Shown here: positions 41,151-49,001 of the stretch, piece by piece
Position numbering within the stretch: position 1 is the first letter of the stretch
Layout of the letters: each line of letters begins with the position of its first letter
Assembly (NCBI RefSeq): GCF_051414135.1
Contig: NZ_JBLKOA010000001.1
Coordinates: 124,001-188,000, forward strand
DNA from: Halovenus halobia
GTDB lineage: Archaea > Halobacteriota > Halobacteria > Halobacteriales > Haloarculaceae
Direction of reading: 5' to 3'
DNA length: 64,000 nt
Translations under genes and position numbers: made by a program
The notes under the pieces: generated by a model
The model's input: the letters and a program-made list of their open reading frames with translations, nothing else
Database searches by the model: none
Told to the model about the DNA's origin: nothing

Positions 41151-41585
41151 GTCTTCTTCGACTACCCACTAACCACTCGCATTCAAAAGCTTTACCCTCA
41201 TATTAGAACAAGAAATAAAATAAGGACAACACGGCCTAACGATTGGTAGATACTCCGCACAGTAGGGGTTGTTCAGTATCGAACCTATGTGTTATAGGGG
41301 ATTTATATTTCTCACGTTTGGAGAATATGATTAGCCAGACTGTCTGAGAACTACGACGTAATCTAAGACTTGTCCATGAAATAGTAGAATTATACATAAT
41401 TCCTATTTCTGTGAGGAGCGCGCCGCCCACAGCTATTCTGAAGCTAGATTAAACAATATATATCGGGCACTACTGTTTGTATCAGCAACCATACTTTATC
41501 GTTGGTGGGACAATATTAATTATTCAGCCTAATTTCCACACGAGTACAGAAACGTTTATCAAACGGCGTAAAAGAAATCCATACC
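41151..41585. other. AT-rich gap, possible insertion-element remnant and divergent promoters
   Basis: This 435-bp gap between potD and the P450 is far more AT-rich than the surroundings. It holds several TATA-like blocks (for potD and P450), a small minus-strand frame at 41236-41430 ending FDTEQPLLCGVSTNR, the 11-mer GCACAGTAGGG at 41257-41267 shared with 34453-34463, and GTTC-6-GAAC just after it. This could be a decayed insertion-sequence end or MITE, but no transposase domain or intact inverted terminal pair is visible. I see no gene in it that I trust. Confidence 0.4.
41553..41565 (+). promoter_or_regulatory. P450 promoter with small dyad
   Basis: CGTTTATCAAACG: an inverted repeat (CGTTT, AAACG) wrapped round the TATA element, centred about 28 bases before the P450 ATG. 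It fits a leaderless start, and a bound regulator would block TBP. Confidence 0.5.
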
Positions 41586-42782
41586 ATGTCTACAGGCCCG
41601 GATAATGATAAAAATAGACAAGATTTATTGCCGGAGCCGCTTCAATCCGAAGAAGCGCTCCACGACCCATTCGACTGGTACAGAGAGCAACGAGCGGCTG
41701 CACCCGTCCAGTACGACCCCAAGCGAGCTGTGTACGATGTCTTCTCGCACGAACACGTGAAAACAGGGCTTCAGGACGCCGAGGCGCTTCACCGAAAGCA
41801 ACTCTCGGGGGGCCACATGGATGGACAGTCTCCGTTTTCCTACCTGGACAAGGGGATGGTCTGGTCTGACGGCCCAGACCACAAGCAGACGAAAGGCCAA
41901 CTGTTCAAGTACTTCCAACCGGGCCTGTTGGCTGAACTGGAGGAGTCGATCGAGGCACTCTGTGAAGCACAACTCGAGACGGCACTGGAAGACGGAACTC
42001 GCTTCGATTTTGTGACCGAGTTTGCCGACCCAGTACCGCTGCGCGTCATCATGGACGTTGTTGGGATTCCCGGGGACGAGCACCAACAGATGCTGGACTG
42101 GCTGAACACGTTCCGTGCGGTGATGAACAGCGAATACAGTGCCGCAGGAAGCAGGGACGAACACAAGATGGAAGAACCAGTCGAGTACTTCCAGGACCTC
42201 GTCGCTGAGCGCACGGCCAACCCACAGGACGACCTCATCTCAGAACTCGCCCACGAATCAGAGCTCTCTGACGCCACAATCGGTGCGAACTGTTTTGACT
42301 TCCTGCTGGCCGGACAGGGGACGATGTCCGAACTGCTCTCGAACGCACTGTACCTGTTCGAGCACCACGACATCACTGGCGAATCGCACGAACTGAGTGT
42401 TGTCTTGGAGGAAGTCCTTCGATACCGAAGCCCGCTGCAGTCTCGGGCACGAGAAACGACAGAGTCGGTGACCCTCGGTGGGACAGAGATTCCTGCGGGC
42501 GAAACCGTTATCCTCTGGATCGGTGCCGCAAACAGGGACCCAGCGCAGTACGAGACTCCCGAACAGTTCGTTCCAGACCGAAATCCAGACCACCTGGCGT
42601 TCGGCAGCGGGCCGCACAACTGCATCGGTGCGCCACTCGCCCGACTGGAAGCCCCTATCATCATGCGAACTGTTCTGGAGTACTTTGACGAAATTGAGTT
42701 ACTCGAGGAGGAAGCAACACCGATGTCGAAAGCCTCGAAGGTCGGGTTCCAGACACTCCCTGTCGAGACGACACTTGCCTAA
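41586..42782 (+). CDS. Cytochrome P450
   Basis: The 398-residue soluble P450 has the heme-binding loop LAFGSGPHNCIGAPLARLE (Cys near 344), the K-helix ExxR in EEVLRYRSP, and an I helix reading FLLAGQGTMSELL near 240. The usual acid-alcohol pair (AGxDTT) is changed: the acid is Gly and only the first Thr is left. The N terminus (about 20 residues) is polar with no anchor. It would hydroxylate a small molecule using electrons from a ferredoxin, whose genes are not adjacent. It leads a cassette with an ABM protein (four bases downstream) and an MBL hydrolase. Confidence 0.93.
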   Translation: MSTGPDNDKNRQDLLPEPLQSEEALHDPFDWYREQRAAAPVQYDPKRAVYDVFSHEHVKTGLQDAEALHRKQLSGGHMDGQSPFSYLDKGMVWSDGPDHKQTKGQLFKYFQPGLLAELEESIEALCEAQLETALEDGTRFDFVTEFADPVPLRVIMDVVGIPGDEHQQMLDWLNTFRAVMNSEYSAAGSRDEHKMEEPVEYFQDLVAERTANPQDDLISELAHESELSDATIGANCFDFLLAGQGTMSELLSNALYLFEHHDITGESHELSVVLEEVLRYRSPLQSRARETTESVTLGGTEIPAGETVILWIGAANRDPAQYETPEQFVPDRNPDHLAFGSGPHNCIGAPLARLEAPIIMRTVLEYFDEIELLEEEATPMSKASKVGFQTLPVETTLA

Positions 42783-42786
42783 TCCA

Positions 42787-43095
42787 ATGATTGTCATCCA
42801 CTCTGAAGTTCCGGTCAAGCCAGACTCGCGAACAGCAGCCATCGAGTTGCTGGAAGATATCGCCGACCGCTCTCGCGCGGAATCAGGCGTCGTCGATTAT
42901 CGCGTGACGAGTGACCTGGAAGACCCGAACACACTGCGGATCATCGAACAGTACGAAGACGAGCGAGCCCAGCAGTCTCACGAATCGAGCGACCACGTCG
43001 CCGAGTTTCAAACAGCGATGGAGCCACACCTTGCGGCGGACGCTGAACTCTCCATCTACGAGGTCACCTCGACGCGAACCGCTCCGGGGCCGTGA
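42787..43095 (+). CDS. ABM-family (antibiotic biosynthesis monooxygenase) protein
   Basis: The 102-residue ferredoxin-like-fold protein has MIVIHSEVPVKPDSRTAAIELL, SGVVDYRVTSDLEDPNTLRI and the SSDHVAEFQTAM block typical of the ABM/YgiN family. Members are cofactor-free quinol monooxygenases or stress proteins. It starts four bases after the P450 stop, so it is co-transcribed and could act on the same substrate. Confidence 0.88.
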   Translation: MIVIHSEVPVKPDSRTAAIELLEDIADRSRAESGVVDYRVTSDLEDPNTLRIIEQYEDERAQQSHESSDHVAEFQTAMEPHLAADAELSIYEVTSTRTAPGP

Positions 43096-43131
43096 CTGAC
43101 CCTGCAGCACTCTCAGCACTCTCAAACCAAC

Positions 43132-43797
43132 ATGAATACCCCAGACACCGCGAAACCGATCACGAATATCACGGAAAACATCTACGACCTCACACTGACT
43201 GAGGAGCCGGCTCGCTACCGCTCGTTTGTCTTCGACTGGGACGTCCCGACAGTTGTCGACACGGGCATCAGTGAATCCAGCGACACACTGCTCGAACGAC
43301 TCGACACGCTCGGTATCGAGCCAGAACGACTCGTCATCACGCACGCTGACCACGACCACATCGACGGATTCGACGCCGTGGTCGACCGGTACGACCCCGA
43401 AACGTACGTGCCGGCGCAGTCGACGGTCGACACTGCCAACGACCCAGACCACCGGTACGACCACGAAGACACGATTGGCAACTTTACCGCAGTCCACATT
43501 CCCGGCCACTGCGATGACAACTACGCGCTCGTCGCTCCGGAGAAGTCCGTTGCGGTAATGGGCGACGCGATGATCGGGGCAGACTGGCGGGGACTCCCGA
43601 AGGGATACTTCGTCATGGTCGAGGCGATTTACTCTGATGACCTGATCGCTGCAGAGCGAAATGTCGAGCGCTTACAGAAGTACGAGTTCGACATTGGACT
43701 TGTGTTTCACGGCTCGTCCGTGTTCGAGGACGCCCGGGAGAAGATTGACGCGTTTCTGGATTTCCCGAACAAAGGGGAATGGGAGGACTGGGAATGA
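43132..43797 (+). CDS. MBL-fold hydrolase
   Basis: The 221 residues contain the metal motif ITHADHDHIDGFDAV near residue 67, followed by HIPGHCDDN, the bridging Asp in VAVMGDAMIG and a final His (VFHGSSV). Ala replaces His in the usual HxHxDH so the motif reads HADHDH, which is tolerated in many glyoxalase II-like members. It lies 36 bases after the ABM gene and likely belongs to the P450 cassette, perhaps hydrolysing a lactone or thioester product. That role is inference. Confidence 0.87.
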   Translation: MNTPDTAKPITNITENIYDLTLTEEPARYRSFVFDWDVPTVVDTGISESSDTLLERLDTLGIEPERLVITHADHDHIDGFDAVVDRYDPETYVPAQSTVDTANDPDHRYDHEDTIGNFTAVHIPGHCDDNYALVAPEKSVAVMGDAMIGADWRGLPKGYFVMVEAIYSDDLIAAERNVERLQKYEFDIGLVFHGSSVFEDAREKIDAFLDFPNKGEWEDWE

Positions 43798-43850
43798 ACC
43801 AGTCTGAGTACAGAACCAAGCCTATCCACACGGAGAGGTTGTAATTTCCA

Positions 43851-44345
43851 ATGCCATTCCATACACCAAACCTCATTCCCGAGTCCGAACCCGTCCCCGA
43901 GCGAACAGAAACAGCCGAGTTCGTCATTCGACCGCTCACAATCGCTGATGTCGACATGGATTACGAGGCGGTGATGTCCAGCTGTGACCGCATCAGGGGC
44001 ACCTTCGGCCCGTCTGACGAGTGGCCGTCGGATGACCTCACCCGCGAGCAGGACAGCATCGATGTCGCGTGGCATCACAAGGAGTTCCAGCGACGGGACG
44101 CTTTCACGTACGCGGTTACGAACACGGACGAAACCGTCGAATTCGGCTGTCTCTACGTGGTGCCGACAGACACCGACCACGACGCGGCAGTCTACTTCTG
44201 GGTCTCGGACGCCGCCGTCGAGCAGGGACTCGAAGACACAATCGAGTCACACATTCGCCACTGGCTCAGTGAGGCGTGGCCACTGAACAATTTCGCCTAT
44301 CCGGGCCGAGATATCCCGTGGGACGAGTGGGGGCCGGTTAAGTGA
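43851..44345 (+). CDS. GNAT-like protein
   Basis: The 164 residues resemble a degenerate GNAT acetyltransferase: VIRPLTIADVDMDYEAVM at the N terminus, a strand CLYVVPTDTDHDAAVYFWV, and a C-terminal HIRHWLSEAWPLNNFAYPGR. The classic Q/RxxGxG/A pyrophosphate loop is not seen, so acetyl-CoA binding is doubtful. Its position, 53 bases after the MBL gene, suggests the same unit. Confidence 0.7.
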   Translation: MPFHTPNLIPESEPVPERTETAEFVIRPLTIADVDMDYEAVMSSCDRIRGTFGPSDEWPSDDLTREQDSIDVAWHHKEFQRRDAFTYAVTNTDETVEFGCLYVVPTDTDHDAAVYFWVSDAAVEQGLEDTIESHIRHWLSEAWPLNNFAYPGRDIPWDEWGPVK

Positions 44346-44405
44346 TGGTTCGCTGACTCGCAGGAGGGAAATAGTTAGGCTGGCCGCGTTCGATGTGACC
44401 ATACG

Positions 44406-44789
44406 ATGACGACTCCAACAGAAGGGCAGACGCGAACAATCGAGCGTACATTCACTCGTGAGGACGTTGAACAGTTTGCGGCCGTCTCGGGCGACGACCA
44501 GTCCCGCCATACCGAACCTGACGAGGATGGCCGGGTGATGGTCCAGGGGCTGCTCACTGCCACGCTGCCGACCAGTATCGGCAGCGACAACGAGGTGCTC
44601 GCCAGTCTGATGGAGTTTCGGTTCCGTCGTCCAGTCTACACCGGCGAAACAATCACCTGCCACTCGACCTACGAGAGCGTTACTGAACGTGAGGACGACT
44701 ACGTGTTCACGTCGGAGTTAGTTTGTGAGAATGAGGCCGGTGAGACGGTCCTGACAGGCACCGTCGAGGGGATGATGCCCAAAGACTGA
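44406..44789 (+). CDS. MaoC-like hotdog dehydratase
   Basis: The 127 residues form a single hotdog domain: FTREDVEQFAAVSGDDQSRHT (catalytic Asp and His region), GRVMVQGLLTATLPTSI, then RRPVYTGETITCHSTY. It would hydrate an enoyl-CoA or act as a related thioester enzyme. The ATG is about 31 bases after AAATAGTTAGG, a likely leaderless promoter. Confidence 0.9.
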   Translation: MTTPTEGQTRTIERTFTREDVEQFAAVSGDDQSRHTEPDEDGRVMVQGLLTATLPTSIGSDNEVLASLMEFRFRRPVYTGETITCHSTYESVTEREDDYVFTSELVCENEAGETVLTGTVEGMMPKD

Positions 44790-44845
44790 GGCAGTTGTGG
44801 CTGACGAACGAAGCGATGTCGCCACTGCAGGTTGTTCATTTCGCT

Positions 44846-44854
44846 ATCATTAAG
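44846..44854 (+). promoter_or_regulatory. TATA element for the 66-residue membrane protein
   Basis: ATCATTAAG is centred 29 bases before the ATG at 44879, normal spacing for a leaderless gene. It excludes the longer frame from 44795. Confidence 0.5.
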
Positions 44855-44878
44855 TCGCCGTTGCCGGTATTGCGCCGT

Positions 44879-45079
44879 ATGGATGCGACGCCCTCCCCGC
44901 TTCTCCGCTCACTTTCACTCGAACTTACGCTCGTTGTCGGCGCACTGCTTGCTGCTGGCTACTTCACACTCAGGCTCATTCAGGCAGTCGAACGACTTGC
45001 TGCGGCGACGGAGCGACTCGCACACGAGAGTGACGAACTCACTGATTCGGTCAACAGGTGGCCGTGGCAGTGGCTGTAG
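44879..45079 (+). CDS. Small single-pass membrane protein
   Basis: The 66 residues start with a short polar head, then one membrane helix (LTLVVGALLAAGYFTLRL, about 16-33), then an amphipathic helix with Ala/Glu heptads (AVERLAAATERLAHE). Type and length suit a small regulatory or scaffolding membrane peptide. It ends one base before the stop of the convergent AAA ATPase gene. Unknown family. Confidence 0.6.
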   Translation: MDATPSPLLRSLSLELTLVVGALLAAGYFTLRLIQAVERLAAATERLAHESDELTDSVNRWPWQWL

Positions 45080-46402
45080 TCAGTCGTGACTGTGGTCGTG
45101 GTCGTCGTCGAAGCCACCGCCTGCGACGAGGGCGTCGTGGTCGCCCTCGATCATATCCATATTTTTCAGCGTATCTCGTTCCTCGAAGGCCTCGACGGCG
45201 TCGACGAGGTCCTGTTGAGTGAGCGTCGTCCGCTCCTCGGTGAGCGCTTCGAGCACCGCCTCCCGGAGGACGAGTCGCAGGTCACTCCCGGTGAGTCCCT
45301 CGGTTATCTCGGCGAGTTCGTCCGACGAGAAGTCGACAATCTCCATCTGCTCCGTGACGATATCGAGAATCCCCGCCCGCATCGCGTGGTCGGGTTTTGG
45401 GAAGTTGACAATCTCGTCGAACCGTCGCCAGGCGGCGGCGTCGAGCTGGTCGGGGTGGTTCGTCGCGCCGATGAGCAACACTTCGTCCTGAATGAGCGAT
45501 ACTTCGTCGATGCTTTTGAGCAGTGTGTTGACCGCACGCTTGATTGCGGCGTGTTCGTCGCTGGAACGCGTTTTCGCCACGAAGTCGAACTCGTCGATGA
45601 AGAGGATACACGGCGAGAGTCGTTTTGCGACCTCGAAGGTCTTCTCGACGTTTTTGGCGGTTTCGCCGAGATACTGGCTGGTGATCATCGAGAGTTTCAC
45701 CTCGACAAATGGCAGGCCGAGTTTTGCGGCGAGCGCCCGCGCAACGCTGGTTTTTCCGGTTCCCGGTGGGCCGACAAAGAGGAGTTTCCCGATCTCCCGG
45801 AGACCAATACTCGCCAGATACTCACGGTGCTCGATGGCCTTGACGATTTTCTGAATCTCGCCTTCCTGTTCGCCAGTCAGCACAATTTCGTCGAGCGTCT
45901 GCTCGATTTCTTCTGGGGCGCGAATGTCGACAAGGTCGAGCATCTCCTCTTCTTCGTCGTCGTCGAAGTACTCCTCCAGGAGCGAGTCGATGAACTCTCG
46001 GTCAGCCCGGGCAGGTCGGTTTTGCTCGGCAGCGAGGTCGTAGGAGACATCTCGGCTCTCCTCGAAGTGACCCGCGAGCACCGGGTTGGCTTCGAGTTGG
46101 CCGTCCGAGGCACGGTCGAGATACCACTCCTCGGCCATGTCCTGGTCGGTAAACGAGAGCGACCCGGAGAAGTCGTCGTGGTCGGTGAACATCAGCCCGG
46201 AGATTGCGTCCCACGGGCGATCGACGCCTGTCGCGGTCTGTGCGCCGCCGACTGTCGGCGAGAGCGGCCGCTCTATCCGGCCGTCGCTCCAGAATGGGCT
46301 TCGATACGCGGCAGGCAGATCATCGGCCTCGAACCGCTCGGTCTCGTTGTAGACGGTCGTCGTCAACACGAACTCGACGACAGCGAGTTCCGGGTCCTTC
46401 AT
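45080..46402 (-). CDS. AAA ATPase with unique N-domain and His-rich tail
   Basis: The 440 residues start at ATG 46402. Residues 1-170 form an unfamiliar acidic domain. An AAA module follows: Walker A VGPPGTGKTSVARALAAK near 218, Walker B CILFIDEFDFV, sensor GATNHPDQLD and the Arg pair AWRRFDE, then the C-terminal helical lid. It is CDC48/proteasome-ATPase-like, single module, with no coiled coil. The last 15 residues (GGGFDDDHDHSHD) may bind metal. Role unknown; it could remodel proteins. Confidence 0.87.
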   Translation of the reverse strand: MKDPELAVVEFVLTTTVYNETERFEADDLPAAYRSPFWSDGRIERPLSPTVGGAQTATGVDRPWDAISGLMFTDHDDFSGSLSFTDQDMAEEWYLDRASDGQLEANPVLAGHFEESRDVSYDLAAEQNRPARADREFIDSLLEEYFDDDEEEEMLDLVDIRAPEEIEQTLDEIVLTGEQEGEIQKIVKAIEHREYLASIGLREIGKLLFVGPPGTGKTSVARALAAKLGLPFVEVKLSMITSQYLGETAKNVEKTFEVAKRLSPCILFIDEFDFVAKTRSSDEHAAIKRAVNTLLKSIDEVSLIQDEVLLIGATNHPDQLDAAAWRRFDEIVNFPKPDHAMRAGILDIVTEQMEIVDFSSDELAEITEGLTGSDLRLVLREAVLEALTEERTTLTQQDLVDAVEAFEERDTLKNMDMIEGDHDALVAGGGFDDDHDHSHD

Positions 46403-46495
46403 TCTCACAAAGGTTGCGCCGCGAGGCAAATAAGTGACTCGAAGCAGTTCGATACAGCCATCCTGCGTTCGCTGTCGAGGGCCTGCATTGACCGA

Positions 46496-48193
46496 CTACG
46501 ACACTGGCTTCCGGACGCCCGAAATCTCGAATTCCGCGCCACCGCTGGCCGCGATTCCGGCCCCTATCTCCCAGCCGTGGGCGCCCGCAATCTGCTTGAC
46601 GATAGCCAGCCCGAGTCCAGTCCCCTCCCGGTCAGTCGTGAAACCGTCCTCGAAGACTTGGTCGACGTTCTCTTCGGGGATTCCGGTTCCGTTGTCACTC
46701 ACCACGACGGTCAGCGTTGCGGCTGTCTCTTCTGCAACGCTCACTTCTACGACTAACTCCGACAGACTCATCGTATCCCCCGCACCGTCGGCCTCGTCGC
46801 TCGCTCCGTGTTCCACAGCGTTGCGGTAGAGGTTCTCGAATAGTCGCTGGAGCCGTTGCTGGTCCGCGACGATGGTCACGTCCGCGTCGACGCGCAACGT
46901 CGCCCCACTGGTCTCGACGCTGTCCCACGCTGCCCGTGCAACTGTCTCGAGTGAGACCTCACTCGGGTCGGTCACTTCCTGCCCCTCTCGTGCCAGCGCG
47001 AGTACATCTTCGATAATCGCCTCCATGCGCTCGGTCGCGTCTTCGGCGTTATCGAGATAGGAGACATCGCCTGTTGCTTTCGCCTGGTCGATATAGCCCG
47101 CGGCGACGGTCAGCGGGTTGCGCAAGTCGTGGCTGACGAGACTGGCGAACTGGTCGAGTTTCTCAATCTGCTGTTCGAGGTCGCGTTCACGGCGGGTTTG
47201 TTCGGTTACGTCGTCAAGTAAAAAGAGCCAGCCGAGACGTTCGCCGCGGTCGTTGTCGATTGGCGTCGACTCGATTCGGAGGTACAGTTCGCCGTACGAG
47301 ACGGTCTGCTCGCCGTCGTCGTCGTCCATCAGCTTCTCGAATACTGTCGCCATCTCCGGGGTGACGACCCTCTCGACGGGCGACCCGACGAGTGAGTCAC
47401 TCGCTCCAAGCATCTGTTCGGCCGCCGGGTTGCTATCGACAATCTGGCCCTCTGGGCCGACGACCAACATCCCGTCTCTGACGTTCGTGATTACCTTTTC
47501 GCGGGCGATGGGCGTGATATTCGTGTACTCGTAGTGGACGATGGCGACGGCGAAAAACGCCGAGGCGACGACGAACCCAATCGGTGTCGTGTCGAACTCG
47601 ACCGAGCCCGCGAGGAAGATGAGATTCAGCGGCACCGGCGAGGAGATGCCCAAGACCAGCGCGGCGGCCTGCCCGCGGTACAGTTGGTGTCGCGTCCGGT
47701 AGATGAACCCCACCAGCAACACGGTGTAGCCGAGGATGAGCGCGTAACTGTACGCCGAGTGCACCCAAAACAGCGGTCCCCAGACCTGCTCGACGCCGAC
47801 CACACTGGCCGGACGGAGTGCTGCGAAGAACAACTCACTGGGGTTGACGAGGGCGGCGAGGCCGGCCAGTATCGGATGGACCGACAGTGCCGCGAGAAAC
47901 CTGCGAGTCACGTACCGCTCTCGGCCAGTGTACTCGAGCGCGAACACCAGCGTCGCGGCGACAGTCAGGCCGACGGGGAAGTACATCACCCGGATGGCTG
48001 CCCTGGCAAGCCACTCCTGGGGCACTGTCGAGACCAGCAGACAGAACGCCCACAGCCCGGCACCGACCAGTTCTACGGATAACGGCAGTGCTCCCTTCCG
48101 ACCCCGGTTCCGCCAGACGAGTCCTGCGAGCGCGATGGCGAAGACACTGGCCGCGAGATAGATTCCCCTGACCCCCCAGACCGCTGTCGACAT
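46496..48193 (-). CDS. Membrane sensor histidine kinase (7TM-PAS)
   Basis: The 565 residues start at ATG 48193. Seven N-terminal helices (about 5-225) are followed by a PAS domain (VRDGMLVVGPEGQIVDSNPAAEQMLGA, about 232-340), the phosphoacceptor LVSHDLRNPLTVAAGY near 355, the N box NLYRNAVEHG, G1 box VSDNGTGIPEE and G2 box GTGLGLAIVKQIA. Fully canonical kinase core. It has the same layout as the kinase at 30954 but a different H-box class (HDLRNPL against HNLRNEI). A frame continuing to 48370 overlaps the divergent gene and is rejected. Confidence 0.93.
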   Translation of the reverse strand: MSTAVWGVRGIYLAASVFAIALAGLVWRNRGRKGALPLSVELVGAGLWAFCLLVSTVPQEWLARAAIRVMYFPVGLTVAATLVFALEYTGRERYVTRRFLAALSVHPILAGLAALVNPSELFFAALRPASVVGVEQVWGPLFWVHSAYSYALILGYTVLLVGFIYRTRHQLYRGQAAALVLGISSPVPLNLIFLAGSVEFDTTPIGFVVASAFFAVAIVHYEYTNITPIAREKVITNVRDGMLVVGPEGQIVDSNPAAEQMLGASDSLVGSPVERVVTPEMATVFEKLMDDDDGEQTVSYGELYLRIESTPIDNDRGERLGWLFLLDDVTEQTRRERDLEQQIEKLDQFASLVSHDLRNPLTVAAGYIDQAKATGDVSYLDNAEDATERMEAIIEDVLALAREGQEVTDPSEVSLETVARAAWDSVETSGATLRVDADVTIVADQQRLQRLFENLYRNAVEHGASDEADGAGDTMSLSELVVEVSVAEETAATLTVVVSDNGTGIPEENVDQVFEDGFTTDREGTGLGLAIVKQIAGAHGWEIGAGIAASGGAEFEISGVRKPVS

Positions 48194-48250
48194 TGCTCGT
48201 CTACCAGACGACACCGGAGCCCCTTCAATCGCCCGGCCCGTTCTCGAAAC

Positions 48251-48260
48251 TGTTGTAAAC
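48251..48260 (+). promoter_or_regulatory. Promoter of the FAH-family gene
   Basis: TGTTGTAAAC is centred about 26 bases before the ATG at 48282. This is the standard leaderless spacing. Confidence 0.4.
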
Positions 48261-48281
48261 CGTCGCGCGGAAGGCCCGAGC

Positions 48282-49001
48282 ATGAAACTGGCACGCATCG
48301 AGACCGACGATGGCATTCTGACCGGCGAATACGATGACGGGACGGTGACCGTCGACGGCGACGAATACAAACTCGGCGAGGACGCAACGCTACGTGCGCC
48401 CTGTGAGCCCGGAACGTTCTACTGCATCGGCCGCAACTTCGCGGAGAAAATCGACCAGATGGACTACGATATTCCGGAGATTCCGGACTGGTTCATCAAG
48501 CCTGCCGTTTCACTCCACCCGCCGGAGCAGCCAATCGAGTATCCCGACTGGACCGAGGAACTGACCTACGCTGGCGAACTGGCTGCCGTCATCGACGAGG
48601 AGTGTACGGACCTCGATGGCGAGGACGAGGTCAAAGACGTGCTTCGGGGCTGGACGATTCTCAACGACCTCGACGCGCTGGACCAGGAACGGCGGACTGC
48701 GCGCAAAGCGTTCGACGGGTCAGCACCGCTGGGGCCTGTTATCGAGACGGACCTCGATCCGCGAGATATCGAGATCGAGACACACATTTCCGGAGAAAAA
48801 CGTCAGGACGCGACGACTGACTGGATGATCTTCGACCCCTACGAGGCGCTTGCCTTCCTCTCGGAACGATACACGTTCAAACCCGGCGATGTCATCTCCT
48901 TTGGCAGCCCCGCGAACCCGGGACTGATCGAACCCGGCGACGATATCGAAATCTGGTACGAAGGAATCGGCCGACTGAAAAATACGGTCGTCGAATCCTA
49001 G
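48282..49001 (+). CDS. Fumarylacetoacetate hydrolase-family protein
   Basis: The 239 residues carry the FAH catalytic domain: FYCIGRNFAEKIDQM, the metal ligands in YAGELAAVIDEECTD (Glu-x-Glu) and a later Asp, and SFGSPANPGLIEPGDDIEIWYEGIGRL at the end. The family cleaves or isomerises carbon-carbon bonds in 2-oxo acids (acylpyruvases, oxaloacetate tautomerases). Substrate not evident. It is convergent with and overlaps the CBS/HPF-like gene by four bases. Confidence 0.92.
   Translation: MKLARIETDDGILTGEYDDGTVTVDGDEYKLGEDATLRAPCEPGTFYCIGRNFAEKIDQMDYDIPEIPDWFIKPAVSLHPPEQPIEYPDWTEELTYAGELAAVIDEECTDLDGEDEVKDVLRGWTILNDLDALDQERRTARKAFDGSAPLGPVIETDLDPRDIEIETHISGEKRQDATTDWMIFDPYEALAFLSERYTFKPGDVISFGSPANPGLIEPGDDIEIWYEGIGRLKNTVVES

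Noticed and set aside
41236..41430. 64-codon frame in the AT-rich gap, considered as a transposase end
   Set aside because: No transposase motif, no partner inverted repeat; kept only as a weak note in the gap entry.
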